IMG/VR virus record: IMGVR_UViG_3300031841_003662
Span: 1-50,676 of that record
Length of the DNA stretch: 50,676 nt
Reading direction: 5' to 3' (one strand)
From: a virus
Shown here one piece after another: positions 1 through 8,714 of the stretch. Made by a program: the position numbers and the translations under genes. The first letter of the stretch is position 1. Each line of letters opens with the position of its first letter. Below the pieces are notes generated by a model. The model was not told the origin of the DNA. It did not search any database and saw only the letters and a list, made by a program, of their open reading frames with translations.

Positions 1-963
1 AAGACAAGCCAAATTAGCCCAAAGCCCCCTCAAGACGCAGATGGCGGCACAAAGAATCCCAAGAGTAAATTCGTTCCAAAGGATTTACTTGGTCAAGTTA
101 GGAACCATGTGAGCGCATCTGTCGCAAGACCAGATTCTCCAAATAAAGGAGATAGTGGTTTATATAAGACATTAGAAGAAATTGACACTAATTTGAAAAC
201 CATTAAAGTTTTTACTCAAGCCGAAAAACAAATCCTTGAAAAGTTTAAAAATGCCTTAGAAAGTTTCTTAACTCACCCTACTCTCAATCCACAAAACATT
301 GTTTTCAAAAGACCTAAGAGATACCGAATGGTGGATGGAGAACTTAAGATTACTTCAAAGACGAAAGAAAAGATTTATGGGCACTACATTGACGACTATT
401 TCATCAAGAGATACCCAAAACTAAAGGTTCCTGCTGGCTCTGAAAATTGGAGCAGTAAAACCAGAGATAAGGCAACACCCCCGTTATATCAAGCGATTTA
501 TGGCGGGGCTATGTTCCCTAAAGGTGGACTTATTGAAGTGATTGAATCTGCTATTGAGCAAATTGAAAAACCAATTGAGCCTGTCTTAACTAAAATCAAT
601 TCAGACCTTTTGGCTCAATTGCCACAGGTTAGGTCGTGGGTCATTAAAAATGCAAAGAGATTTTACAAGGATGGCAAATACAATTTGTCTGCGTTTAGAA
701 GTGAATTAAATTCACAGACTTATCAAGGGGCGGATTCTCTTCTGTTTAGAAGATTAATGACGGCTAATCTTACAGGGGAAAAATTATCTTCTATTAATGC
801 AAAGAATGTTTTGGCTCACCCCGTCCCTAAATTTAGAATTGATATGAAAACGAATAAGGCTATGCAAAACCTTATCAAAAACAGTTATATTCGTAGTCCA
901 AGAGCAAAGGCTCCTACACCGAAAAAAGAAGAAGTCAAGAAATGGTTTGAGATGGTATTATGA
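1..963 (+). CDS. Hypothetical protein, 5' end cut by window edge
   Basis: The reading frame is open from the first base of the window, so the gene starts upstream and the GTG at 109 is probably internal. The visible 320 residues are rich in Lys and Glu and match no family I recognise. The C-terminus reads KKWFEMVL, which resembles the W-x-[D/N/E]-hydrophobic tag found at the ends of many proteins here. The stop overlaps the next start (ATGA). It may be another accessory virion protein; that is inference from context only. Confidence 0.75.
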   Translation, partial: KTSQISPKPPQDADGGTKNPKSKFVPKDLLGQVRNHVSASVARPDSPNKGDSGLYKTLEEIDTNLKTIKVFTQAEKQILEKFKNALESFLTHPTLNPQNIVFKRPKRYRMVDGELKITSKTKEKIYGHYIDDYFIKRYPKLKVPAGSENWSSKTRDKATPPLYQAIYGGAMFPKGGLIEVIESAIEQIEKPIEPVLTKINSDLLAQLPQVRSWVIKNAKRFYKDGKYNLSAFRSELNSQTYQGADSLLFRRLMTANLTGEKLSSINAKNVLAHPVPKFRIDMKTNKAMQNLIKNSYIRSPRAKAPTPKKEEVKKWFEMVL

Positions 964-1187
964 CATGGAAACAGATTTTAAAGGAAGATGTTGCTAAAAA
1001 ACATCGTTTTATTTTTAATAAGGTAAATAAGAGAACAAAAGAATTTGGATATGTTTTGGACGGAGACGAAATTGGACCAATATATAAAATGGTTGGCGAT
1101 ATGAGAAAAAATATTGGTAGGCCAGAATTTGACCAAATTTATGATAAATTGAAAAAACATTTAGCAACATTGCGTTTTACACTTTGA
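960..1187 (+). CDS. Small tagged accessory protein (MTWKQILK)
   Basis: This 75-residue charged protein has no recognised domain. It begins with MTWKQILK, the first clear example of the N-terminal tag M-x-W-x-x-[I/V]-[I/L]-K shared by about 20 proteins in the window. Its start overlaps the upstream stop by 4 nt, so translation is probably coupled. The rest is a basic, probably helical sequence. The function is unknown. Confidence 0.7.
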   Translation: MTWKQILKEDVAKKHRFIFNKVNKRTKEFGYVLDGDEIGPIYKMVGDMRKNIGRPEFDQIYDKLKKHLATLRFTL

Positions 1188-1196
1188 GGTGATATT

Positions 1197-1859
1197 ATGA
1201 CAACAAGAAAGCGGTGTGGCTTGTGCCAAAGTGAACAAAGAGAGCAACTTGAAACTGCTCTTGAAAATCGCACGATGTCGTGCGATGAAATGGATATTGT
1301 TCACGGTTGGAGAAGTGGCACTGCGGCTCAACATCAGAGAAATCACATGGGGGATTATGAAATGTCTTCAAATCCACAGTGTAAGTTATGCACCGACCCA
1401 ATGAGGAAACATTATGAAAGTGCGCTTTCCGAAGGAAATGTTTCAAGTGAAGGTGTTTCTACTGCTCTTGGCATATCAAAAGCGCAGGTGCAACGCCACA
1501 TGAAGCACCACTTAACGCCAATCGTGCAAGAATCTGCGGCCATGATGATAGCCAAAAAAGAAGTAAATGAGATTGATTTGCTGTCAAACAATGTAGAGCG
1601 ATTAGATAGGCGTTTAGAGCAAGTCTTTGATGAATTAGGGAATGAGTTAGACCCTAAGATGATTGATGCGCTTACTAAGTTAGCCAGAGAAATTCGTGAG
1701 TCTTTGAAGTATCTTATGGAGTTTAAGGGTAAATTGATTCACAAGAGACAAGACACAATTATTGTCGCACAAATGCAGATTGTTCAAGAAGTGCTTGCAC
1801 AGAACAATCCTGAGATTTGGTTGGATATTAAAAGTAAAATGCAGGAGAGATTACAATGA
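1197..1859 (+). CDS. Double zinc-finger DNA-binding protein, candidate small terminase
   Basis: The 220-residue protein opens with two tandem units exactly 55 residues apart. Unit 1 has C7, C10, H46 and H50; unit 2 has C62, C65, H101 and H105. Each is C-x2-C-x35-H-x3-H. Unit 2 also contains a helix-turn-helix-like stretch (VSTALGISKAQVQRHMKHH). A helical, charged C-terminal half follows and could mediate oligomerisation. A DNA-binding N-terminus plus helical C-terminus upstream of a large terminase and portal suggests the small terminase that recognises viral DNA, but about 9 kb separates it from the large subunit. A transcription regulator is the main alternative. The site GAGGTGAT precedes the ATG. 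Confidence 0.6.
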   Translation: MTTRKRCGLCQSEQREQLETALENRTMSCDEMDIVHGWRSGTAAQHQRNHMGDYEMSSNPQCKLCTDPMRKHYESALSEGNVSSEGVSTALGISKAQVQRHMKHHLTPIVQESAAMMIAKKEVNEIDLLSNNVERLDRRLEQVFDELGNELDPKMIDALTKLAREIRESLKYLMEFKGKLIHKRQDTIIVAQMQIVQEVLAQNNPEIWLDIKSKMQERLQ

Positions 1860-2056
1860 GTTGGAAAGAAGAAATTAAAAAAGAAGACTACGAAACTAAA
1901 ATGCTTAGAAGGCAATTGGAGTCATTAAAGATTCTTATTAAAGACATATCAGAAGGGAAAGACCCAAGCATTAGAGAAAGATATAATGTAGGGCAAGAAA
2001 CGGGACTAGGAGATGCTTTAATGGACTTAGTTTCCGAAAAACACATTAAAGGGTAA
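1856..2056 (+). CDS. Small tagged protein (MSWKEEIK)
   Basis: This 66-residue charged, helical protein begins with MSWKEEIK, a divergent version of the N-terminal tag. Its start overlaps the previous stop by 4 nt. It is the first of four consecutive genes (starts 1856, 2074, 2321 and 2581) whose Shine-Dalgarno and first codons are identical over 21 nt while the bodies are unrelated. No function is assigned. Confidence 0.7.
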   Translation: MSWKEEIKKEDYETKMLRRQLESLKILIKDISEGKDPSIRERYNVGQETGLGDALMDLVSEKHIKG

Positions 2057-2073
2057 ATGCAGGAGAGATTACA

Positions 2074-2304
2074 ATGAGTTGGGAAATCATACTAAAAGTA
2101 GACAAAACTGAACTTTTAATCCTCATTCTTCCGATGGGTGGAGGGGCTTCTTTTGAAGTTAGTGAAGAAGTAAGAGGTAGAAGTAGAAACACTTTAGGAC
2201 TTTTTCCTACAAAAAGGGAAGCAATAGCATTTGCTAAAAAAGAAGGAAAGCGACAAGGAAAAAAGGTTGCCGATTTAACTTCTGGCGATGCTGTTTTTGT
2301 TTAA
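2074..2304 (+). CDS. Small tagged protein (MSWEIILK)
   Basis: The 76-residue protein begins with MSWEIILK. After the tag comes a short beta-rich part and then FPTKREAIAFAKKEGKRQGKK. This looks like small phage proteins with a strand followed by a 'TK-x-EA' helix, and a similar stretch occurs in the protein starting at 7985. The leader upstream of the ATG repeats the last codons of the gene ending at 1859 (AAATGCAGGAGAGATTACA), which suggests a duplication created it. Function unknown. Confidence 0.7.
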   Translation: MSWEIILKVDKTELLILILPMGGGASFEVSEEVRGRSRNTLGLFPTKREAIAFAKKEGKRQGKKVADLTSGDAVFV

Positions 2305-2320
2305 ATTGGGAGAGATTACA

Positions 2321-2569
2321 ATGAGTTGGAAAGACATAGTTAAGGGAGAGGAAGAATACTCATTTTATCTCGGACAAATTGAAAAGATAGAAAACATGCT
2401 AGAAAGACTGTATGATGATATAGAAAAATCTGCTATTGAAATGAACAAGCAAACAGGCTTACCGTTAGAACAGGCAAGAGAAATAATTAAAAACATACAA
2501 AAAGATACTATTGATGCAATAGAAAAAACACTTGAAGAATTTAAACAAAAATTAAAAAGGTCATTTTAG
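2321..2569 (+). CDS. Small tagged coiled-coil protein (MSWKDIVK)
   Basis: The start at 2321 was chosen over an upstream ATG at 2288 because it follows GGAGAGATTACA, as in the neighbouring genes, and gives the tag MSWKDIVK. The 82-residue product is almost entirely helical and charged (for example KIENMLERLYDDIEKSA) and probably forms a coiled coil. No family is recognised. Confidence 0.75.
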   Translation: MSWKDIVKGEEEYSFYLGQIEKIENMLERLYDDIEKSAIEMNKQTGLPLEQAREIIKNIQKDTIDAIEKTLEEFKQKLKRSF

Positions 2570-2580
2570 GAGAGATTACA

Positions 2581-3060
2581 ATGAGTTGGAAAAATATTAT
2601 TAAAGCCGCCACTAAAGAAGAAGTGAAGGCTTATGCTCAAGAAAAAGCAGATAAACTGGACAAGCCAATGTATTTTTTTCAAAACATGGGCAGGTGGGTT
2701 TTTGACCATGAGCCTCCAAAATCTATTAAGTATGAAGTAATCAATCCAACAGTTAAAATGGACGAAAGTAGAAAATTTCCAGAAGGATTTGCAGAACAAG
2801 AAATGATGGACATTAGTAAAAAATATAGCGAAGACACGCTATTTATGTCTTTTGATAATTTGGAAGAGTTAGTAGAAGCGATGCTTAAGAACAATACCAT
2901 GAACGCCAAATCACTTAATGTAATCTATAATAAGGTCAAGTCTGGAAAAATAAACAAAGACAAGCAAAAAGAATACCTAATGAATTTCAAGAAGTATGTT
3001 TCAAGAAAGCATGGCCTTAGAAAACAATGGGCCGATTTAGTTTCTGCTGGTAAATTTTGA
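2581..3060 (+). CDS. Tagged accessory protein (MSWKNIIK)
   Basis: The 159-residue protein begins with MSWKNIIK. Its C-terminus, RKQWADLVSAGKF, also carries a W-x-D-hydrophobic peptide, so the tag may be present at both ends. The central part includes a short aromatic patch (MYFFQNMGRWVFDHEPP) and a charged helical remainder. It sits in the four-gene set with identical leaders. No enzymatic motif is visible. Confidence 0.7.
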   Translation: MSWKNIIKAATKEEVKAYAQEKADKLDKPMYFFQNMGRWVFDHEPPKSIKYEVINPTVKMDESRKFPEGFAEQEMMDISKKYSEDTLFMSFDNLEELVEAMLKNNTMNAKSLNVIYNKVKSGKINKDKQKEYLMNFKKYVSRKHGLRKQWADLVSAGKF

Positions 3061-3069
3061 GGTGATTTC

Positions 3070-4968
3070 TTGTCTTGGCAGTTATTGTTGAAAAGTGAGT
3101 TGCCCTCCGATGAGGTCGCTCTTTTTTCCATGCTGTCGGATTATTCTACAACAAATCGTTTAAGGGATATTATTGCCGCAAGAAGCAAAAAAGGTGCTGG
3201 CAAAAGAAAATTTAAGGAATTTATTGAACAGTATGATGATTCAAGTCCCGAAGCCTTGCTCAATTCTATGGGTAAAGTCGCAAAAGATATGCTCGGTAGC
3301 AAAATTGAAGAAATTCACGACAATTTTTTAGCAATTAAGGCGGCACTTTCCAAAAAAATGCAACCTTCCCGCAAAGAAGGCGACAAATTGTCTGATTTTT
3401 TAGTTGAAGATAAGGAAACAGTTGAATATCTTTACAATAATTTCAAAGAAAACAGATTTAAACTCATAAGAAGTAAGGCCACGCCAGAAGAATTAGACAA
3501 AATGTTAAAATTATTCACAAAATACGCAGAAAAACCGAAAACTTTTGCAGAATTTGATGATGTTTTGAATTTTGGCTACGCAAAACTGAAAATTATTGTT
3601 CTTGGGGCCAAAAAAGACAGCGTTTCTGGCTTTGAAAGCGAAAAAGGCCCGACAAAGGAGGCCACCACTTTCAAAAAGGTTATCAAAGACGCTGAAATTG
3701 ATGCTATTAAGAAGAAAGAGGTCAAGGATTTGGCTAAAAAACTTGGGATGGAGTTAAGAGAGGGAGAAAACTATCGTATGGAGAAGACCATATCTCGGAA
3801 TGCTTCAAGATTTTTAGGAAAACAACGAAAAACGGAAGGATTTAAGTTTCAACAGGCAGAAGAAATTAAGACCTACCAAGTAGCAGAAATAGGAAGTAAT
3901 GAAGTCAAGGCTTTCTTTAGATTAATGAATATTCAATACAAAAGACAGAATTTAAATACTAGACTCATAACAAACGCTCTAAATTTTAAGATTGATGGTC
4001 AAGAAATTGGACATGAAAAGGCCAAAGAATTGCCTATTATGTATAAATCTAACGAACAATACAGAGGCACTGACTTTATGTTTGAACTTTTATCAAGTGA
4101 AAAACAAGGTATAGGGGCAGCCGAAGATGCCTTAAGAGCCACAGTTTCAGGACAAAGATTTGAACTCCTACCCGAAGAAGAAGCCGAAGAAGCAACAGAA
4201 GATGCTTCGGTTGAAGTTTTAGTGCCAAATGATTTCATAGAAGCGATTGGTCTTCAACCTGACGATTTTAAAGAGGTCGGAAATTCAATTGCATTGGACG
4301 ATACTGCTCTATTTGATATAAATGAATCAATCAGTGAGTATGATGAGGCTCCCGAAGAATTAAAAGAAAAATATCCAGATTTTGAATTTGATAAGGCTAA
4401 AGGAGTATATGTTGAAACTTACTTTAAGTCCCGAAGAGAAGCAGTTGAAGGGGCAAGTGTAGACATAAATGACCCATTAAATGCTTTAATTGAAATCGCA
4501 GAAGAAGAAAATAAAGGCATTACTGCTCTTTCAGATGATAATAAATTTCGTGGAGAAGGTAGATTTGAGGATTCTAACAAAGGCGTTCTTTTACTAAATC
4601 TAATAACTCTTCTTGAAAAATATGGTGGTGGAGAAGCGATGGATAAGGGGGAAGAAATCTACACCCCCGCCAGCAAAGGTAAAGAGGCGAAGGTCAATAG
4701 CGAGGCGAAGAAGCCTTTCCTTGACGAATTGGATAATGAAATTAAAGAATTATCTACTAAGTTTAGAGATGGCATTAAAAAGAAACTTCAAGATATTATT
4801 GACAATCCAGGAAAATATTCAGAAATTTACGGTATTAAATCCCAACAGGCAAAAGTTTTAGATTTAGAACAAATTTTACCAAAAGAATTTTTTAGCGTTG
4901 AAGTTTCAAAAGAACAACAAGATGGCAAAATGGTAGGAACCGAAGTCAATTTAATCAGGGTGGTATGA
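3070..4968 (+). CDS. Large charged tagged protein of unknown function (632 aa)
   Basis: It starts at a TTG eight bases after GAGGTGAT and begins MSWQLLLKSEL, matching the N-terminal tag. The 632 residues are rich in Lys and Glu and mostly helical, with an acidic stretch near residues 360-380 (EEEAEEATEDA). I see no catalytic motif, signal peptide or membrane segment. It is one of four very large charged proteins (starts 3070, 4965, 17040 and 30913) in this assembly region. The tag and location suggest an internal virion or ejected protein, but this is inference. The stop overlaps the next ATG by 4 nt. Confidence 0.75.
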   Translation: MSWQLLLKSELPSDEVALFSMLSDYSTTNRLRDIIAARSKKGAGKRKFKEFIEQYDDSSPEALLNSMGKVAKDMLGSKIEEIHDNFLAIKAALSKKMQPSRKEGDKLSDFLVEDKETVEYLYNNFKENRFKLIRSKATPEELDKMLKLFTKYAEKPKTFAEFDDVLNFGYAKLKIIVLGAKKDSVSGFESEKGPTKEATTFKKVIKDAEIDAIKKKEVKDLAKKLGMELREGENYRMEKTISRNASRFLGKQRKTEGFKFQQAEEIKTYQVAEIGSNEVKAFFRLMNIQYKRQNLNTRLITNALNFKIDGQEIGHEKAKELPIMYKSNEQYRGTDFMFELLSSEKQGIGAAEDALRATVSGQRFELLPEEEAEEATEDASVEVLVPNDFIEAIGLQPDDFKEVGNSIALDDTALFDINESISEYDEAPEELKEKYPDFEFDKAKGVYVETYFKSRREAVEGASVDINDPLNALIEIAEEENKGITALSDDNKFRGEGRFEDSNKGVLLLNLITLLEKYGGGEAMDKGEEIYTPASKGKEAKVNSEAKKPFLDELDNEIKELSTKFRDGIKKKLQDIIDNPGKYSEIYGIKSQQAKVLDLEQILPKEFFSVEVSKEQQDGKMVGTEVNLIRVV

Positions 4969-7601
4969 TGAATCAAAAATTCCCTGTATTATCTCAAATT
5001 TATGAGTATTCAGACGCTGATGGCTTTGATTGGCAAAACAATAAATTAGACGAAGGGGCAGACAAAAAGAATGCAATTCTCTCCATTATTCCTGCTCCAC
5101 TACAAAGCCTCTCTCCCGAACAAATCACCTCCGAATTAGATACTTCTTTTCTTGACACTTCTTCGTTGAGAAGAGAATTGATGGGGATTGCAGGAATTAA
5201 AACTCTTGGGAGAAGGCCAGAAGTAGCAAGGGCTTTAGTGCAGGAACTTAAAAATTACTTTAGGCCACCAAAGAAACAAAATCCATTTGAAATTATTTTA
5301 ACGGACACCACTACGGGTATTCCTACTCTGAATTATAAGGGCGAAGCATTAACTCTTGAAAGAATGAAGAGAAGAAATCTTGATTTGGAAGATTTGTCTT
5401 TAAATCGTGGCATTAAACCAAAGGCTCTTTTAAGGCAAGTTAAAAATGCATTTAAGGTTGGACAAGGTGAGAGGACTCTAACAACCGTTCAAAAAAGAAA
5501 TCTTGAATTGCTCATAAAGTATTTAGAGGACTACGAAATGCAAAGAAGACCTCAAAGGGCTTCAAAGAAGATTTCCTTTACTATTGACGACCGAGATATT
5601 TTCTTTGGTCGTGCGGGTGAAATTGAAGTAGAAGATGTGCAGAACGCATATGACTATTGGGAAGGCATTTCTAATAAGATTAAGAAGTTCACAGAAAATG
5701 TTGAAAAACTTATTGATGATATGGATTCCAGCGATGCCGATATGAAGAAACTTATTGAATTTTACAATAAGAATAAAGGCGACGACTTCTTAAATTACAT
5801 CGTAGAATACCCAGAAAGAACGGTGAAAATTGAAGACATCAACGATAGAATCGCTCAGTTTATTTCCGACTACTTACACACTTATAATATTCTTACTGTT
5901 TATGGCGACATTAAAATGGCTCAACATAGTGGAGAAGGTGCAAAAGAAGCACTTGGAGAATTAGACTATGATACTTGGGGCTTTCAAGCAGATGACGCAG
6001 ATTCTCAAGCAAGGGATGAATCTAATATTGCTGAAGCAGCACTAAATAAACCTACCCGACTTAACAATCAAGAAGCACCCTATGATAGAAAGGCTGCGGA
6101 ATTAGAAATTGACATGAAAGAGCAATCTCCAGATATTTACACGGATGATATGAAATTGGATGCAGTTTCAATTCTTGCTCTTAAAAGAAACTCTACCAAT
6201 TTTACTACTGATGTTGAAATTGATTTCTTTAGAGAATTAGCAGAAGATAAAATAGGTGATGTTCTTAATGCCTTCAAAGATAAAGGTATTCCATTTTCAG
6301 ATGAAGATGTTGAAAATTTCCGAGGGTTTTTAGGGAGAATTAAAAAGTTTGAAGAAGAAAGGTCTGGTATGTTGCCTGTTTTCTTTTCAGAATATACTCC
6401 TCTTGATGAGTTTTATAGCGGCGGGGTTTTTGGCAAATCAAGAGATTATACTGAAAAGATTACTGAATTCTTTTCTTTGTTAAAAAATGCCATTGAAACT
6501 CAAAATACCACGCTTCCACAAAATGTTAATTTAAGGCTTTATGGAACAAGGGAGAGAGCAAGACAGGGAAATGAAAATATTCCCGCTTCGGAAAAGCCCT
6601 TTTACGAAAGAAGGTCTAAAGTAAGTGGTCGTGGGGGAACAGGCAATCTTAAGCGAAATCTTGATAAAGATTTAATCAAAGATATTATTGAAGATATTGA
6701 AGAGTTATATGCTTCTCCTATGGATTCGGAATATTGCTTTGGCTATGAATTACCTTTTGCTGATACGGGTTCAATGAATGTTCTAATGACTTACGGAGAT
6801 TCTAAAGAGTTTGAAGGCATTAATTTATTGTATAGAAAACTTATGCGAGATAAAACTGCCGCCTTTAGAACGGGAGACTTAACAAAACTCGCTAACTCTA
6901 TGAAACAAATCAATGATGGATTTACTAACATTAAGAATGCTAAAAGAGGATTTGAGAAATTCGTTAAGGTTCTATCAAAGGCATTTGGCGTTAGAAAAGG
7001 AGATGAATATTACAATACTATTCTAAACGATGCCGCCGCTATGTTTGGTGGACTTAAAGCAAACATGGGAAATACTGAAAATGTTTCTCTTCAAGGCGTA
7101 GATGTAGATAAAGCATATAGAGAGTTTATTGAGGCTAATTCACAGAGACAAGTAGGTTTTGCTAACTTAAAATCCATTAGGGACTTTAAGAGATTCTTTA
7201 AGAAAAGGTCGGGAGAAATGTCCTTTGCTGAAACATTTACTTCGGATAAGGAAGGAAAATCTAAGAGAAGTGCGGCGGCAGGGGCTATTAAACAAATTGA
7301 AGAACAAATTAAAAATCTCAAGAGAAGAGACATTCAAAAGTCTTTATCCGATAAAATTCTTGAAGTGCATGATAGTCTTCGCTTGCTAAAAAAGGAAACA
7401 ATTTATTATGGTCGGCATGACTTGGAAGATTATGATTCCATGCAAAACATGATTGTCAAAATGCAAGAACAATTTAGCAGAGATATCTCAGTTAATGAAT
7501 TAACCAGCATTGTTTCTGAAGTGAATGCATTTGACGACATTTCAAAGTCTTATGGTATTTCAAAAGAAGAAGTGTATTTTATTAAGGCAAACTTTAGGTG
7601 A
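4965..7601 (+). CDS. Large charged protein of unknown function (878 aa)
   Basis: This 878-residue protein is translationally coupled (ATGA) to the 632-residue protein upstream, so the two may act together. It lacks the W tag at its start (MMNQKFPVLSQIYEY). It is charged and helical, with many short K/E helices and no nuclease, ATPase or transferase motif I can name. Size and position in the assembly operon suggest a structural or ejected protein. A secreted protein is unlikely because there is no signal peptide. Confidence 0.75.
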   Translation: MMNQKFPVLSQIYEYSDADGFDWQNNKLDEGADKKNAILSIIPAPLQSLSPEQITSELDTSFLDTSSLRRELMGIAGIKTLGRRPEVARALVQELKNYFRPPKKQNPFEIILTDTTTGIPTLNYKGEALTLERMKRRNLDLEDLSLNRGIKPKALLRQVKNAFKVGQGERTLTTVQKRNLELLIKYLEDYEMQRRPQRASKKISFTIDDRDIFFGRAGEIEVEDVQNAYDYWEGISNKIKKFTENVEKLIDDMDSSDADMKKLIEFYNKNKGDDFLNYIVEYPERTVKIEDINDRIAQFISDYLHTYNILTVYGDIKMAQHSGEGAKEALGELDYDTWGFQADDADSQARDESNIAEAALNKPTRLNNQEAPYDRKAAELEIDMKEQSPDIYTDDMKLDAVSILALKRNSTNFTTDVEIDFFRELAEDKIGDVLNAFKDKGIPFSDEDVENFRGFLGRIKKFEEERSGMLPVFFSEYTPLDEFYSGGVFGKSRDYTEKITEFFSLLKNAIETQNTTLPQNVNLRLYGTRERARQGNENIPASEKPFYERRSKVSGRGGTGNLKRNLDKDLIKDIIEDIEELYASPMDSEYCFGYELPFADTGSMNVLMTYGDSKEFEGINLLYRKLMRDKTAAFRTGDLTKLANSMKQINDGFTNIKNAKRGFEKFVKVLSKAFGVRKGDEYYNTILNDAAAMFGGLKANMGNTENVSLQGVDVDKAYREFIEANSQRQVGFANLKSIRDFKRFFKKRSGEMSFAETFTSDKEGKSKRSAAAGAIKQIEEQIKNLKRRDIQKSLSDKILEVHDSLRLLKKETIYYGRHDLEDYDSMQNMIVKMQEQFSRDISVNELTSIVSEVNAFDDISKSYGISKEEVYFIKANFR

Positions 7602-7605
7602 TATT

Positions 7606-7980
7606 ATGAAGTGGGAAGATATTTTGAAGATTAGCAATAGAAAAGCGAGAGAAATAGCGTATGAGTATGCTCGCGCAGATTATGATGCTGGTAATGAAGA
7701 GAATGCAGAAAGACTTTCAAAGCCTGTTGTAGAGGAAATAGATAAATTTTCTGATATTATAAGAGAATACATGGCCGACACAACGGGAAAAGCAAAAGAA
7801 AGATTTGAAGAAACCCTTGATGCTTTAAGATATTTTAGGGGAACAGTATTTAAAGATGGGAAGTATCATTTAAACACCTCTGCAGATGTAGAAAGAATGA
7901 GAAAAAGACTTATTCCTGTTAAAAAATTCCTTGTGAGGCAAGCAGGTATTCCATCTTCTGAGTTTAGTTGGTTTAAGTGA
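7606..7980 (+). CDS. Tagged accessory protein (MKWEDILK)
   Basis: The start at 7606 follows GGTGATATT and yields MKWEDILK, the N-terminal tag. An upstream in-frame start at 7525 would lie deep in the previous gene and is rejected. The 124-residue protein is helical and charged throughout (for example AREIAYEYARADYDAG) and ends in SEFSWFK. No family is recognised. Confidence 0.75.
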   Translation: MKWEDILKISNRKAREIAYEYARADYDAGNEENAERLSKPVVEEIDKFSDIIREYMADTTGKAKERFEETLDALRYFRGTVFKDGKYHLNTSADVERMRKRLIPVKKFLVRQAGIPSSEFSWFK

Positions 7981-7984
7981 TACT

Positions 7985-8464
7985 ATGAAGAAAATGGTTG
8001 AGATTTACAGCAGTGGTAATGAATACTATTATTATCTTGATGGGAAGAAAAGAGGCGGATTCTCAACAAAAGAAAAAGCCAAAGCCGATGCCAAAGAAAT
8101 GAATAGAGCAAGAAAGGCAAGAGGTGAAAAGAAAATTGTTTCTGGTAAAGTGAAAAATATTAGAACAGGGCCGATTCAACAGGGGGCTACAAAATTGACA
8201 GATAGAAAAAGAGAACTTAAGAAAAGCGAATGGTTTGACCTTCTTAAGAAAAAGCCTTCCCGAAGAGAAAGGAAACAAAGAAAATACACATACAAAGTCC
8301 CAAAAGGAGTTTATACTAAACCTGCTTTGAGAGCAAAGATACATAGAAGGTTATGGGCTAAAAATACTCATGGGACAGGAAAATATCAATGGTCTGGTCG
8401 TAAATCGCAAGAACTCAACCGATTGTATCAAAAGGCAGGTGGTGGCTTTGTCAATAAAAAGTGA
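7985..8464 (+). CDS. Basic hypothetical protein
   Basis: The 159-residue protein is very basic, especially after residue 50 (KKKPSRRERKQRKYTYK), which suggests nucleic-acid binding. The first 40 residues form a short beta unit followed by FSTKEKAKADAKEMNRARK, similar in pattern to the small protein starting at 2074. A second ATG three codons in is an alternative start. It lacks the W tag. Its 3' end overlaps the next gene. Confidence 0.65.
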   Translation: MKKMVEIYSSGNEYYYYLDGKKRGGFSTKEKAKADAKEMNRARKARGEKKIVSGKVKNIRTGPIQQGATKLTDRKRELKKSEWFDLLKKKPSRRERKQRKYTYKVPKGVYTKPALRAKIHRRLWAKNTHGTGKYQWSGRKSQELNRLYQKAGGGFVNKK

Positions 8465-8714
8465 TTGGTGGAACACTATCAAAGGCTTAACCGATACGCA
8501 AAAAGATATGGTGGAATGGAACAAAGAAAATTGGCAATCTCTTGGTGATGGAAAGAATGATAGGTATGCTCCTAAAGCAGTAGCGGATTCTCTTACCTCC
8601 GACCAAAAAGCATATGAAAATAGAAAAAAAAGTGAAGGAAAGAAAAAAGGAAAACAGCATGTTCCTAGAGGAAAAACGGCAAAGAAAGTATATAGGAGGA
8701 TTGAGGGACGATGA
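8448..8714 (+). CDS. Small basic protein with tag-like start (DWWNTIKG)
   Basis: The frame is open further upstream, but a TTG at 8448 (or GTG at 8442), just before the previous gene ends, gives a product starting SIKSDWWNTIKGL. This resembles the N-terminal tag and makes this the most likely start. The remaining 80 residues are basic and include TSDQKAYENRKKSEGKKKGK. The start is uncertain and I recognise no family. Confidence 0.55.
   Translation: MSIKSDWWNTIKGLTDTQKDMVEWNKENWQSLGDGKNDRYAPKAVADSLTSDQKAYENRKKSEGKKKGKQHVPRGKTAKKVYRRIEGR

Larger units (their letters stand above)
1844..2589 (+). repeat. Four identical 21-bp leaders of tagged genes
   Basis: The sequence GGAGAGATTACAATGAGTTG plus G occurs at 1844-1864, 2062-2082, 2309-2329 and 2569-2589, each time covering Shine-Dalgarno, ATG and the codons for MSW. 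In the first two copies the match extends leftward to include the last codons of the 1197 gene. The bodies behind the leaders are unrelated, which points to recombination at this leader. Confidence 0.85.

Noticed and set aside
109-963. GTG at 109 as the start of the first gene.
   Set aside because: The frame is open from base 1 with no stop and no Shine-Dalgarno before 109, so the gene is more likely cut by the window edge.
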